A stretch of DNA of 56,060 bases from Fusobacteriota bacterium (GTDB lineage Bacteria; Bacillota; TC1): assembly GCA_022615965.1 (NCBI GenBank), contig JAKEGG010000019.1, positions 1 through 56,060 on the forward strand, written 5' to 3'. Every line of letters begins with the position of its first letter. Position 1 is the first letter of the stretch. Positions 37,956-46,484 of this stretch are shown piece after piece. Under the pieces are notes generated by a model. That model searched no databases, was not told the origin of the DNA, and saw only the letters and a program-made list of their open reading frames with translations. A program made the position numbers and the translations under genes.

Positions 37956-38542
37956 AAATTAAACAAGCAGATTATGTTTTAACAGCAGTGTATAAGGATC
38001 AATATCCTACTGAGGGGTTAAAGGAAATAGCCTTCGTGGGAAGATCCAATGTAGGAAAATCATCATTAATAAACCTTTTAACAAACAATAAGAAGCTAGC
38101 CAGAACAAGTGGTCAGCCAGGTAAAACCAGAACTATCAACTATTTTTTGATAAATAAGGAGTTTTATTTTGTTGATTTACCTGGTTATGGTTATGCCAAG
38201 GTGGCAAAAGAAACCCAGAAAACCTGGGGGAAAATGATGGAACAATATCTTATCAATAGGGAAGAACTTAAGGCAGTTGTACTTCTTGTGGATATCAGAC
38301 ATAAGCCTTCAGTTGATGATAGAAACATGATGGAATTCTTACAGTACTATGAAATACCAGTTATAATAGTTGCTACAAAGTCTGATAAAATAAGTAGAGG
38401 ACAGAGGCCTAAATATATTAAAGTAATAAGAGATACCCTTAATGCCAGGTCCTATCCTGTTGTTCCCTGTTCAGTACTAAATAAGGAAGGTATAGAGGAA
38501 CTTTTATCAGAAATTGAAAGGAAGATTGAACCAATTGAATGA
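37952..38542 (+). CDS. engB: Ribosome biogenesis GTPase YsxC/EngB
   Basis: EngB is an essential GTPase for 50S ribosome assembly. The 196-residue protein has G1 GRSNVGKSSL, G2 near KTRTINYF, G3 DLPGYGYA, G4 ATKSDK and the terminal SVLNKEG. The ATG overlaps the lon stop (ATGA), a very common gene pair in Firmicutes. Its end overlaps the start of speA slightly. Confidence 0.96.
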   Translation: MKIKQADYVLTAVYKDQYPTEGLKEIAFVGRSNVGKSSLINLLTNNKKLARTSGQPGKTRTINYFLINKEFYFVDLPGYGYAKVAKETQKTWGKMMEQYLINREELKAVVLLVDIRHKPSVDDRNMMEFLQYYEIPVIIVATKSDKISRGQRPKYIKVIRDTLNARSYPVVPCSVLNKEGIEELLSEIERKIEPIE

Positions 38543-39983
38543 GTTTAAAGACCTACCGCTATATTCAGCATTAAAAAAATATATTCAAACTAACAGAACA
38601 CATTTTGATGTACCTGGACATAAAAGAAATCCCAAAAATTTACTACAAAAAGAATTTTTTGATTTTAAACTCCAAGAATTAGATGTCAGCTCAGCAAAAG
38701 ACCTGGATTTAATAGGAACTCCTAAGGGGGTTATTAAGGATGCCTCAAGACTTATGGCCAGAGCTTTTTCAGCTGGTGATGCTTATATGATGCTTAATGG
38801 AACAACTTCTGGTGTTCAAAATATGATATTATCTACTATCAAACCAGGTGAAAAAATAATTTTACCTAGAAATATCCATAAATCAGCTATCAATGCTCTT
38901 ATACTTTCAGGAGCAGTTCCTGTATATATAGAGCCAGTGATTGATATTGATTTCGGTGTAGCCCATGGTGTTACAACAGAAGATATAAAGCATGCAATAA
39001 GCAATAATAGAGATGCCAAAGCTGTATTAATAATCAATCCCACCTATTACGGAGCAACTTCTGATTTGATTGAGATTGCCAATTTGGCTCATGAGAATCA
39101 TATGTTATTATTGACCGATGAGGCACATGGAGCTCACTTTTATTTCAATAAGAATCTCCCTATTGGCAGCATGACTATTGGTGCAGATATGTCTGCAGTT
39201 AGCTTGCATAAAACAGGTGGTTCTTTAACTCAAAGCTCAATAGTTTTATCTCATAGAAGAAATATTGATTTTTATCATGTCATGAAAACTATAGACTTAA
39301 CTCAAACAACGAGTCCATCATACTTGCTATTGGCTAGTCTTGATGTTGCCAGATATGTTTTAGAGCATGATGGCTCAAAACTTCTTGATGATGCATTATA
39401 CATAGCTGAGTATGGCAGAAAGAAGGTTAATGAAATAGATGGATATTATGCTATTGGCCAGGAAATCAAAGGCAATCCAGGTGTTTTTGATATTGATTTA
39501 TCAAAATTGTCAATAAAGGTCTCAGGGATAGGTTTAACAGGGATAGAGGTTTATGATATTTTAAGAGATAAATACAATATCCAGGTTGAACTTGGAGATA
39601 TCCATACGATAATGGCTGTAGTATCTATTGGTGATACCATGGAGATGATGGATAGACTTATTTTTGCATTAAAAGATATTAAAATCAAATATGCTACTAA
39701 CAAGAAATTTACTACAGATTTCCTATATAGCAGACCGATAATGGTAGTAACTCCTCGTGAGGCATATTATTCCAACAAGAGAATGGTCAGCTTAGATGAA
39801 GCAGTAGGTGAAATATCTGGTGAATCTGTGATGGCTTATCCACCTGGGATACCAATTGTAGCTCCTGGAGAAAAAATTACCAAGGAAGTTGTAGCATATA
39901 TTGAATTCTTAAAAAAACAGGACTGTATTTTAACAGGAACAGATGATCCTACAATAGATACTATACAGGTGTTAGGTAGTTAG
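38535..39983 (+). CDS. speA: Arginine decarboxylase (Orn/Lys/Arg decarboxylase, fold type I)
   Basis: This PLP enzyme probably decarboxylates arginine to agmatine. TTG starts at 38514, 38526 and 38535 are possible. The last has AGGAAG about ten bases upstream and gives MNEFKDLPLYSALKK, close to Bacillus SpeA. It has about 482 residues. Motifs: HFDVPGHKR, NGTTSGVQ, TDEAHGAHF and the PLP lysine in SLHKTGGSLTQ. The fold alone could also mean lysine or ornithine decarboxylase. The agmatinase gene immediately downstream argues for arginine. Confidence 0.9.
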   Translation: MNEFKDLPLYSALKKYIQTNRTHFDVPGHKRNPKNLLQKEFFDFKLQELDVSSAKDLDLIGTPKGVIKDASRLMARAFSAGDAYMMLNGTTSGVQNMILSTIKPGEKIILPRNIHKSAINALILSGAVPVYIEPVIDIDFGVAHGVTTEDIKHAISNNRDAKAVLIINPTYYGATSDLIEIANLAHENHMLLLTDEAHGAHFYFNKNLPIGSMTIGADMSAVSLHKTGGSLTQSSIVLSHRRNIDFYHVMKTIDLTQTTSPSYLLLASLDVARYVLEHDGSKLLDDALYIAEYGRKKVNEIDGYYAIGQEIKGNPGVFDIDLSKLSIKVSGIGLTGIEVYDILRDKYNIQVELGDIHTIMAVVSIGDTMEMMDRLIFALKDIKIKYATNKKFTTDFLYSRPIMVVTPREAYYSNKRMVSLDEAVGEISGESVMAYPPGIPIVAPGEKITKEVVAYIEFLKKQDCILTGTDDPTIDTIQVLGS

Positions 39984-39991
39984 GAGATACT

Positions 39992-40867
39992 ATGGAAAAA
40001 ATTGATGAAACATTTATGAGCTTTGATAAACCTTATCATCAAGCAGATATTGTTTACTTCGGAGCACCCTTTGATGGAACAGCCTCGTTTAAAAAAGGAG
40101 CATTCTTTGGACCTAAAGCAATAAGAGAGGATTCATATGGTTTAGAAACCTATAGTCCGTATCAAGACCAAGATCTTGAAACTGATACAAAAGTAGTAGA
40201 TGTTGGAGATTTGAATTTTAGTGGAATGGGAACAGAAGAAGTTTTAGATGATATCAATGAATTTATCGAAAAAATTATCAATGATGATAAAATACCACTA
40301 ATGGTTGGAGGAGAACATCTGGTAAGTTACCCTGTAGTAAAAGCACTGAAGGAAAATTACCCTGATTTAGCAGTCATACATTATGATGCCCATATGGACC
40401 TACGTTATGATTATGAAGGGGATAAGTTGTCTCATGCTACTGTAATGAGAAGAATATATGAATCAATAGATAGTAGATCGATATATCAGTTTGGAATAAG
40501 GTCAGGTACAAGAGAGGAATTTGCTTTTTCCAAAGAAAAATGCCATACCCATTTATTTGAAGTGACTGGTTCTGAAAAACTACTGGATATTTTAAGAGAC
40601 AGACCTGTTTATATAACAATAGATTTAGATGTTTTAGATCCAGGGATATTTTCCGGAACTGGAACACAAGAACCAGGTGGTGTAACTTTTAAAGAATTGT
40701 TAGATAGTATCATCAATCTAGATGGATTGAATATAGTAGGTGCAGATATAGTTGAACTGGCCCCTAATCTTGATAATAGTGGTGTATCAACAAGCTGTGC
40801 TTGTAAAGTAGTCAGAGAAATGGCAATAATATTGAGTAAAAGCAGAAGGAGAAGAGCTGATGGCTAA
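39992..40867 (+). CDS. speB: Agmatinase
   Basis: SpeB hydrolyses agmatine to putrescine and urea. The 291-residue ureohydrolase has the dimanganese motifs [18 protein letters not shown] and [22 protein letters not shown]. It lies eight bases after speA and overlaps speD by eight bases. Together with speA this gives the arginine-agmatine-putrescine route without ornithine. Formiminoglutamase or guanidinobutyrase are alternatives in the fold, but context favours agmatinase. Confidence 0.93.
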   Translation: MEKIDETFMSFDKPYHQADIVYFGAPFDGTASFKKGAFFGPKAIREDSYGLETYSPYQDQDLETDTKVVDVGDLNFSGMGTEEVLDDINEFIEKIINDDKIPLMVGGEHLVSYPVVKALKENYPDLAVIHYDAHMDLRYDYEGDKLSHATVMRRIYESIDSRSIYQFGIRSGTREEFAFSKEKCHTHLFEVTGSEKLLDILRDRPVYITIDLDVLDPGIFSGTGTQEPGGVTFKELLDSIINLDGLNIVGADIVELAPNLDNSGVSTSCACKVVREMAIILSKSRRRRADG

Positions 40868-41651
40868 AAAAATGAAACTTTACGGATTTAATAACTTAAC
40901 CAAAACTTTAAGCTTTAATATTTTTGATATTTGTTATACAAGAGATAATGATGAGCAAAATTCCTATAAGGCCTATATTGATGAACAGTTTAATGCAGAA
41001 AGAGTAACTAATATTTTAAAAAATGTTACAGAAATCATTGGAGCATATATACTGAATATTGCAAAACAGGATTATGATCCAGAAGGGGCTAGTGTTACTA
41101 TCATGATATCTGAAGAAAAGGTTTCCAAAAAATATCTTGATCCTTCTTGTAATGCAGGTCTTATTCCTCCAACTGATGTAGTTGCTCATTTAAATAAAAG
41201 TCATGTTACTGTTCACACTTATCCTGAAAGCCATCCTAGAACTGGAGTATCATCATTTCGTGCTGATATTGATGTTTCTACCTGTGGTACTATTTCACCA
41301 CTTAAGTGTTTGAAATATTTGATAGATAGCTTTGATTCAGATATAATCAATATTGATTATAGAGTCAGAGGGTTTACTAGAGATTTAAAAGGTAAAAAGT
41401 ATTATATAGATCATAAAATCTCTTCAATTCAAGATTATATACCAAGGGAAACGAAAAACAAATATAATATGATTGATGTTAATGTTTATCAAGAAAATAT
41501 ATTTCACACTAAAATGATGTTAAAGGACTTTGTCCTTGATGAATATCTATTTGAAATTTCTGAGGATGATCTTGATACCAAAGAAAAAAATAAAATTATC
41601 AAAGAAATAAAAAAAGAAATGAAAGAAATTTTTTATAGCAAGAATTTTTAG
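40860..41651 (+). CDS. speD: S-adenosylmethionine decarboxylase proenzyme (long bacterial type)
   Basis: SpeD makes decarboxylated AdoMet, the aminopropyl donor for spermidine. The 263-residue length matches the Escherichia coli type rather than the roughly 125-residue Bacillus type. Self-cleavage is expected between Lys113 and Ser114 in [15 protein letters not shown], with Ser114 becoming the pyruvoyl group. The family block [19 protein letters not shown] is intact. It sits between speB and speE. Confidence 0.95.
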   Translation: MAKKMKLYGFNNLTKTLSFNIFDICYTRDNDEQNSYKAYIDEQFNAERVTNILKNVTEIIGAYILNIAKQDYDPEGASVTIMISEEKVSKKYLDPSCNAGLIPPTDVVAHLNKSHVTVHTYPESHPRTGVSSFRADIDVSTCGTISPLKCLKYLIDSFDSDIINIDYRVRGFTRDLKGKKYYIDHKISSIQDYIPRETKNKYNMIDVNVYQENIFHTKMMLKDFVLDEYLFEISEDDLDTKEKNKIIKEIKKEMKEIFYSKNF

Positions 41652-41660
41652 GAGGTAATT

Positions 41661-42509
41661 ATGGATTTATGGTTTACTGAAAATCACACTGAAAATGTTA
41701 AGTTTTCAATCAGAATTAAGGAGCAGATCTATCATGATAAAAGTCCTTTCCAAGATATAGATTTCTTCGTTTCAGAAGAGTTCGGTACATTCTTTACTTT
41801 AGATGGCTTGATCATGGTAACAGAAAAGGATGAGTTTATTTATCATGATATGATAGTTCATGTTCCTATGGCTGTTAATCCGGAAATAAAGAATGTTTTA
41901 GTTATAGGTGGTGGTGATGGTGGAACTGTTAGAGAATTAACCAGATATAAAGGTATTGAAAATATCGATATGGTGGAAATAGACGAGAAAGTAGTTGTGG
42001 CTTGTAAAAAATATTTACCTCAAACTGCATCTAATTTAGATGATAATAGAGTGAGTTTATATTTTGAAGATGGTGTAGCATTTATAGAAAGAAAGAAAAA
42101 TGTATATGACTTAATACTAATTGATTCAACAGATCCAATCGGTCCAGGGGAAGGATTATTTACAAAGACATTTTATAATAATTGCTATGAAGCTTTAAAT
42201 GAAGCTGGTATTTTAATTAATCAACATGAAAGCCCATATTACGAACGTGATAAAAAAGCTATGCATAGGTCTCATTTAAGATTAAAGGAAACATTTCCAA
42301 TATCGATGGTCTATCAGTTTCATATGCCTACATATCCATCAGGACATTGGCTATTTGGTTTTGCATCTAAAAAATTTCATCCATTAAATGATATAAATGA
42401 AATAGAATGGCTAAAAAATGATCTGGATACTAACTACTACAATTTGGATATACATAAAGGGGCTTTCGCATTGCCAACCTATGTTAAGAAGGCTTTAGAA
42501 AATGAATAA
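41661..42509 (+). CDS. speE: Spermidine synthase
   Basis: SpeE transfers the aminopropyl group to putrescine. The 282-residue protein has the signature VLVIGGGDGGTVRELTRY, the decarboxylated-AdoMet Asp/Glu residues in VEIDEKVV, and the catalytic aspartate in LILIDSTDPIGPGEGLF. The ATG at 41661... is preceded by GGAGG at about 41651. It completes speA-B-D-E, and a terminator follows 14 bases later. Confidence 0.96.
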   Translation: MDLWFTENHTENVKFSIRIKEQIYHDKSPFQDIDFFVSEEFGTFFTLDGLIMVTEKDEFIYHDMIVHVPMAVNPEIKNVLVIGGGDGGTVRELTRYKGIENIDMVEIDEKVVVACKKYLPQTASNLDDNRVSLYFEDGVAFIERKKNVYDLILIDSTDPIGPGEGLFTKTFYNNCYEALNEAGILINQHESPYYERDKKAMHRSHLRLKETFPISMVYQFHMPTYPSGHWLFGFASKKFHPLNDINEIEWLKNDLDTNYYNLDIHKGAFALPTYVKKALENE

Positions 42510-42522
42510 GGATCATGAAAAT

Positions 42523-42549
42523 AAAGGCAGCTAATAATATGCTGCTTTT
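42523..42549 (+). terminator. Terminator of the polyamine operon
   Basis: A 9-bp stem AAAGGCAGC (42523-42531) / GCTGCTTTT (42541-42549, one G-U) with a 9-nt loop runs into a T-rich stretch. The remaining 130 bases to the next gene are very AT-rich and probably hold its promoter, but no clear -35/-10 pair stands out. Confidence 0.75.
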
Positions 42550-42681
42550 TCTTTATAATTATAAAATTTTTCTATGATAAAAATAATTTCATAAATTATT
42601 TTATATAAAAATTAACTATATTTATATTATAGTAAATTTAGTGTATACTTAATAAGTAGATAATTTGAAAGGAGAAATTTT

Positions 42682-43617
42682 ATGAAAAAAATAATTATTG
42701 GTATCATTCTATTATTTTTGATTTTATTTGTGAGTGGTTGCTCAGATAAAAAGGAAAGCTATATTAATGCAAATGACCCAATCGTTTTAGGCACAATGAT
42801 CGATACTGAGGGAGGAGTAATTGGTAACCTTATTATGCTATCATTGGAAGAAAACAATTATTTAGTGGAAGATAAAATACAGTTTGGTACACCTGATGTT
42901 CAAAGAAAAGCCTTGTTAGAAAAAGTTCTGGATATTGGTGTTGATTATACCGGAAATGGACAATATTATAGCGAGGGATATCCAGCAGCAACATGGTCTG
43001 ATGCTGAGGATGCCTATAAGGCAATCAATCAAGCAGATTTAAATAATGGCTTGGTATGGCTAAAGCCTGGCCCAGCAAATAATACTGAGTCCTTAGCAAT
43101 CACAAAAGAGTTTAGTAAGAAAAATTCAATCATAACGATGTATGATTTTGCTAAATATGTTAACAATGGTGGCAAAGTAAAACTAATTACAGCTCAGACC
43201 TTTGCTGAAAATATAGTTGGCTTAAAGGGTTTGGAAGAAAGCTATGGCTTTAAGTTAAAACCAGAACAATTAATACTATTACCTCATGGAAATACCAGTG
43301 AGATGATCAAAGCCTTGGCTGAAGGTACTAATGATGTTAATGTATCCCTTGTTTATGCTACTGATGGAGCATTAAATGAATTGAATTTAGTTATTATTCA
43401 AGATGATAAATCCATACCCCCTGTGTATAATCCATCAGCTGTTGTAAATAAAGATGTAGCTGATAAATATCCTGATATCAAAATGATTATTGAAGAGGTT
43501 TTTTCTGGGCTAGATAATGCTACTTTACAAGAAATGAATAAAAAGGTAGTAGTCGATGGTTTAAGTCCAAAAGAAGTGGCTAAGGAATACTTAAAAACGA
43601 AGGGAATCATTAAGTAA
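42682..43617 (+). CDS. Glycine betaine-type ABC transporter substrate-binding lipoprotein (YehZ/OsmF-like)
   Basis: This 311-residue secreted lipoprotein has an N-terminal signal MKKIIIGIILLFLILFVSGC with lipobox cysteine at 20, followed by a type II binding-protein fold of the OpuAC family. The region VLDIGVDYTGNGQYY and the end AKEYLKTKGIIK are family-like. With the three following genes it reproduces the order and sizes of the E. coli yehZ-yehY-yehX-yehW system. That system is osmotically induced and binds betaine weakly, so the natural substrate may be another compatible solute. Confidence 0.88.
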   Translation: MKKIIIGIILLFLILFVSGCSDKKESYINANDPIVLGTMIDTEGGVIGNLIMLSLEENNYLVEDKIQFGTPDVQRKALLEKVLDIGVDYTGNGQYYSEGYPAATWSDAEDAYKAINQADLNNGLVWLKPGPANNTESLAITKEFSKKNSIITMYDFAKYVNNGGKVKLITAQTFAENIVGLKGLEESYGFKLKPEQLILLPHGNTSEMIKALAEGTNDVNVSLVYATDGALNELNLVIIQDDKSIPPVYNPSAVVNKDVADKYPDIKMIIEEVFSGLDNATLQEMNKKVVVDGLSPKEVAKEYLKTKGIIK

Positions 43618-43619
43618 TT

Positions 43620-44756
43620 TTGAAATTATCAAATTTTTTAAATAAATACAGAATTATTTTTATAAATTTGTTTATTTTATTTAGTTTAGTATTTTTACCT
43701 GTTATTGAAATAAAAAAAAACAGATTAGTTAAGGGAGAGGTATTAGGTGCATTCTCCCTTAATTATCAATTGATATTGATAATTATTTTATTAGCTTTAA
43801 TTGTAATCTTGTTTAATAAGAAAAGGATGATTGGAATGATTATTGCCTATAACATATTGTTTTGGCTTATAACATTTCTTTTTTATTTCAATAATCTTAA
43901 TAGTGGCTATATTTCTTTTAGCATAGGCTATTATCTTGTATTAACTGTTATATTTTTAATTATTAAACTTGAAGGTAGGAATATAAGCAAAAGTAAACTT
44001 CTTTTTACATCAATGTTACTTTTGAACATTATTATAATATTTTTCATTATTCAATTTAATTTTTTTGACCAATTATCATTAATAAGGGAACTGTCAATCA
44101 AGGAAGATCAGTTTTATACAGCAATAGTAGATCATATGATATTGAGTATTTTAGCAGTAGTTCTAGGTGCATTGATTTCTTTGCCACTTGGTTATTTTAT
44201 TGCACATAGCAGATTTTTAGATAAATTGATACTTGTACCATTGAACCTAATGCAGTCTATTCCAACCTTGTCATTTTTTGGGCTTTTATTTCCTATCTTA
44301 TCATTTCTAGGAAGCATAGCAGTATTTGCAGCTATAGGCATTACTGGCATAGGCTGGGCACCTGCCTTGATAGTTCTAACAGCATATACACTTCTACCTA
44401 TCGTTAGAAATACTCAGGCTGGTTATCGTAATATTAGTCCAGAATATTTAGAATGTGGCAAAAGTTTAGGTATGAATAAATTTCAATTACTTGTTGAGAT
44501 TGAATTACCTTTAGCATCTCCATTAATTATTACAGGTTTAAGGATTGCTTTGGTTCAAACAATTGGTGCAGCAGTCTTGGCAGGACTAGTCGGAGCAGGA
44601 GGACTTGGTAGCTTGTTATTTTTAGGTTTAGCTCAGTCATCTATCGATTTGATAATTTTAAGTATAATTCCAATTGTTTTTTTTACTTTATTGCTAGATA
44701 GTATTTTTAAGTCTGGTGAGAATATATTAAGGAGAAAAATTAATGATACAGTTTAG
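43620..44756 (+). CDS. ABC transporter permease, YehY-like, with extra N-terminal helices
   Basis: This 378-residue permease starts with TTG at 43620, two bases after the binding-protein gene; no ATG lies near. About five extra N-terminal helices (residues 10-165) precede the BPD_transp_1 domain (about 185-375). The cytoplasmic coupling loop is EYLECGKSLGMNKFQLLVEIELP. E. coli YehY (about 385 residues) has the same two-part layout. It pairs with the smaller permease at 45671 and overlaps the ATPase gene by 14 bases. Confidence 0.87.
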   Translation: MKLSNFLNKYRIIFINLFILFSLVFLPVIEIKKNRLVKGEVLGAFSLNYQLILIIILLALIVILFNKKRMIGMIIAYNILFWLITFLFYFNNLNSGYISFSIGYYLVLTVIFLIIKLEGRNISKSKLLFTSMLLLNIIIIFFIIQFNFFDQLSLIRELSIKEDQFYTAIVDHMILSILAVVLGALISLPLGYFIAHSRFLDKLILVPLNLMQSIPTLSFFGLLFPILSFLGSIAVFAAIGITGIGWAPALIVLTAYTLLPIVRNTQAGYRNISPEYLECGKSLGMNKFQLLVEIELPLASPLIITGLRIALVQTIGAAVLAGLVGAGGLGSLLFLGLAQSSIDLIILSIIPIVFFTLLLDSIFKSGENILRRKINDTV

Positions 44757-45681
44757 AAATATTTGCAAAAACTATGGTTCAAAATTTGTACTGAACAATA
44801 TATCTTTTACTATTGATAAGGGAGAAGTTTTTGTTTTGTTAGGACCTTCAGGTTGTGGGAAATCTACAACAATTAAGTTGATCAATAAATTGTTAGTCCC
44901 TGATAGTGGTCAGATATTTATAAATAATGAAGATATTGCTTTGATCAATGACTTGGATTTAAGAAAGAAAATAGGTTATGTAATACAAAATGTAGGTTTA
45001 TTCCCTCATATGAATGTAGAACAAAATATTGCTATTGTACCTAAATTACTTCGACTAGATAAAGATAAAATTCATAAAAAAGTAGAATATTTATTAGAAT
45101 TTGTAGGTCTTGATGTTCAGGAATTTATTCATAAATATCCTAACCAACTATCAGGTGGTGAAGCCCAAAGAGTAGGTGTTGCCAGGGCTTTAGCTGGAAA
45201 TCCAGAAATCATACTAATGGATGAACCTTTTGGAGCTTTAGATCCTGTCAACAGATATAAATTGCAAAGAGAGTTTTTAAAGATCAAGAAAAAACTAGAT
45301 AAAACAATCGTCTTTGTTACTCATGATATTGAGGAAGCAATTTTACTAGGTGATAAAATTGCAATAATGGATGATGGTAAGATTATTCAGACTGGAAGTC
45401 CTGATGAAATTGTATTTCATCCAAAAAGTAGTTTCATAAGTAGCTTTTTAAGAGGTGAAGGTGCATTGTTATTATTGTCTAAATATAAGATAGGGGAAAT
45501 GAATTTAAATGAAAATACTAATTCGCTGAATTTACCAAAATTGAGCAATGAAAATTCATTAAAAGAAGCTTTAGCCAAAATTTTAGAAACTGGCAGTGAT
45601 TATGTTGCCACTGAAGATAAAATTATTTCATTGAGTCAAATTCTTGAAAAGGCAAGGATGGAGAAATTAAATGAAGATTAA
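44743..45681 (+). CDS. ABC transporter ATP-binding protein, YehX/OpuBA-like
   Basis: This 312-residue ATPase drives the osmolyte transporter. Walker A GPSGCGKST, Q-loop YVIQNVGLFPH, signature LSGGEAQRVGVARAL, Walker B ILMDEPFGALDP and the H-loop VTHDIEEA are complete. The C-terminal 80 residues are a degenerate extension where OpuA-type proteins have CBS domains, with a partial TGSDYVATEDKIISL pattern. It overlaps both neighbouring permease genes. Confidence 0.9.
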   Translation: MIQFRNICKNYGSKFVLNNISFTIDKGEVFVLLGPSGCGKSTTIKLINKLLVPDSGQIFINNEDIALINDLDLRKKIGYVIQNVGLFPHMNVEQNIAIVPKLLRLDKDKIHKKVEYLLEFVGLDVQEFIHKYPNQLSGGEAQRVGVARALAGNPEIILMDEPFGALDPVNRYKLQREFLKIKKKLDKTIVFVTHDIEEAILLGDKIAIMDDGKIIQTGSPDEIVFHPKSSFISSFLRGEGALLLLSKYKIGEMNLNENTNSLNLPKLSNENSLKEALAKILETGSDYVATEDKIISLSQILEKARMEKLNED

Positions 45682-46402
45682 ACTCAGCAATATAGTCAGC
45701 ATAACTATATTGCTTTTATTCTTGATTTTTATAGTGGTTTTTGATAAAGAAATAGAATCTGCCTTAAGGGAATATTTTGATAAATCATCATTTATCAGCA
45801 GCATACCTCTATATACTTATCTGTTAGAACATATAAAAATTGTTTTCTTTTCATCCATATTATCTATATTTATTGGTTTTACTATAGGATTATTTATTAC
45901 TACTAAAGGTGGCGAAATACTTAAAGAACCAATTTTAGATATAATAAAAATTGGTCAGGCTTTCCCCTCAGTAGCTATTTTGGCCTTATTGATACCATTT
46001 ATTGGATATGGAATAACTGGAGTGGTAATTGCCTTGATTATGTATTCATTAATGCCAATAATATACAATACATATATAGGTATAAATAATATTGATAAAG
46101 ATGTTATTGAAGGAGCTATGGGCATGGGATTAAATGAGTGGCAGCTTTATTATTTGGTAAAATTGCCACTTGCTGCTACTATTATTATTAGTGGAATAAG
46201 AACAGCGGTTGTTGTTAACATCAGTGCTGTAACCTTAGCTGCAGCTGTAGGTGCCGGAGGGCTTGGGGTTCTTATTGTCAATGGTGTCAGAACCTTTGAT
46301 ACTGTAATGATCCTAAGAGGTGCAGTTCCAGTTGCTTTATTAGCTTTGATTTGTGAAATATTATTTATTGAAATAGAAAATCGTTTTTTTGTAAATAAAT
46401 GA
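45671..46402 (+). CDS. ABC transporter permease, YehW-like
   Basis: This 243-residue permease has six or so membrane helices and the coupling loop KDVIEGAMGMGLNEWQLYYLV. It begins at an ATG inside the end of the ATPase gene. With the YehY-like protein it would form a heterodimeric channel, as in OpuC/Yeh systems. It ends the four-gene operon; no strong terminator hairpin is visible before the ppdK promoter. Confidence 0.9.
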   Translation: MKIKLSNIVSITILLLFLIFIVVFDKEIESALREYFDKSSFISSIPLYTYLLEHIKIVFFSSILSIFIGFTIGLFITTKGGEILKEPILDIIKIGQAFPSVAILALLIPFIGYGITGVVIALIMYSLMPIIYNTYIGINNIDKDVIEGAMGMGLNEWQLYYLVKLPLAATIIISGIRTAVVVNISAVTLAAAVGAGGLGVLIVNGVRTFDTVMILRGAVPVALLALICEILFIEIENRFFVNK

Positions 46403-46443
46403 CAAATTATATAATCCAAAAGATACATTCATGTTGATTTTTA

Positions 46444-46458
46444 TGGTATAATAATACC
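46444..46458 (+). promoter_or_regulatory. Extended -10 promoter of ppdK overlapping a short palindrome
   Basis: TGGTATAAT (46444-46452) is an extended -10 element without a good -35 box. It overlaps the palindrome GGTAT-AATA-ATACC (46445-46458), a possible operator. The ribosome site GGAGG is near 46471. Confidence 0.5.
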
Positions 46459-46484
46459 TAGTTTTTATAAGGAGGAAATAAATA

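Noticed and set aside
46434-46452. TTGATT plus TATAAT as a ppdK promoter pair
   Set aside because: The spacer is only 7 bases, far too short for sigma-A; only the extended -10 is kept.
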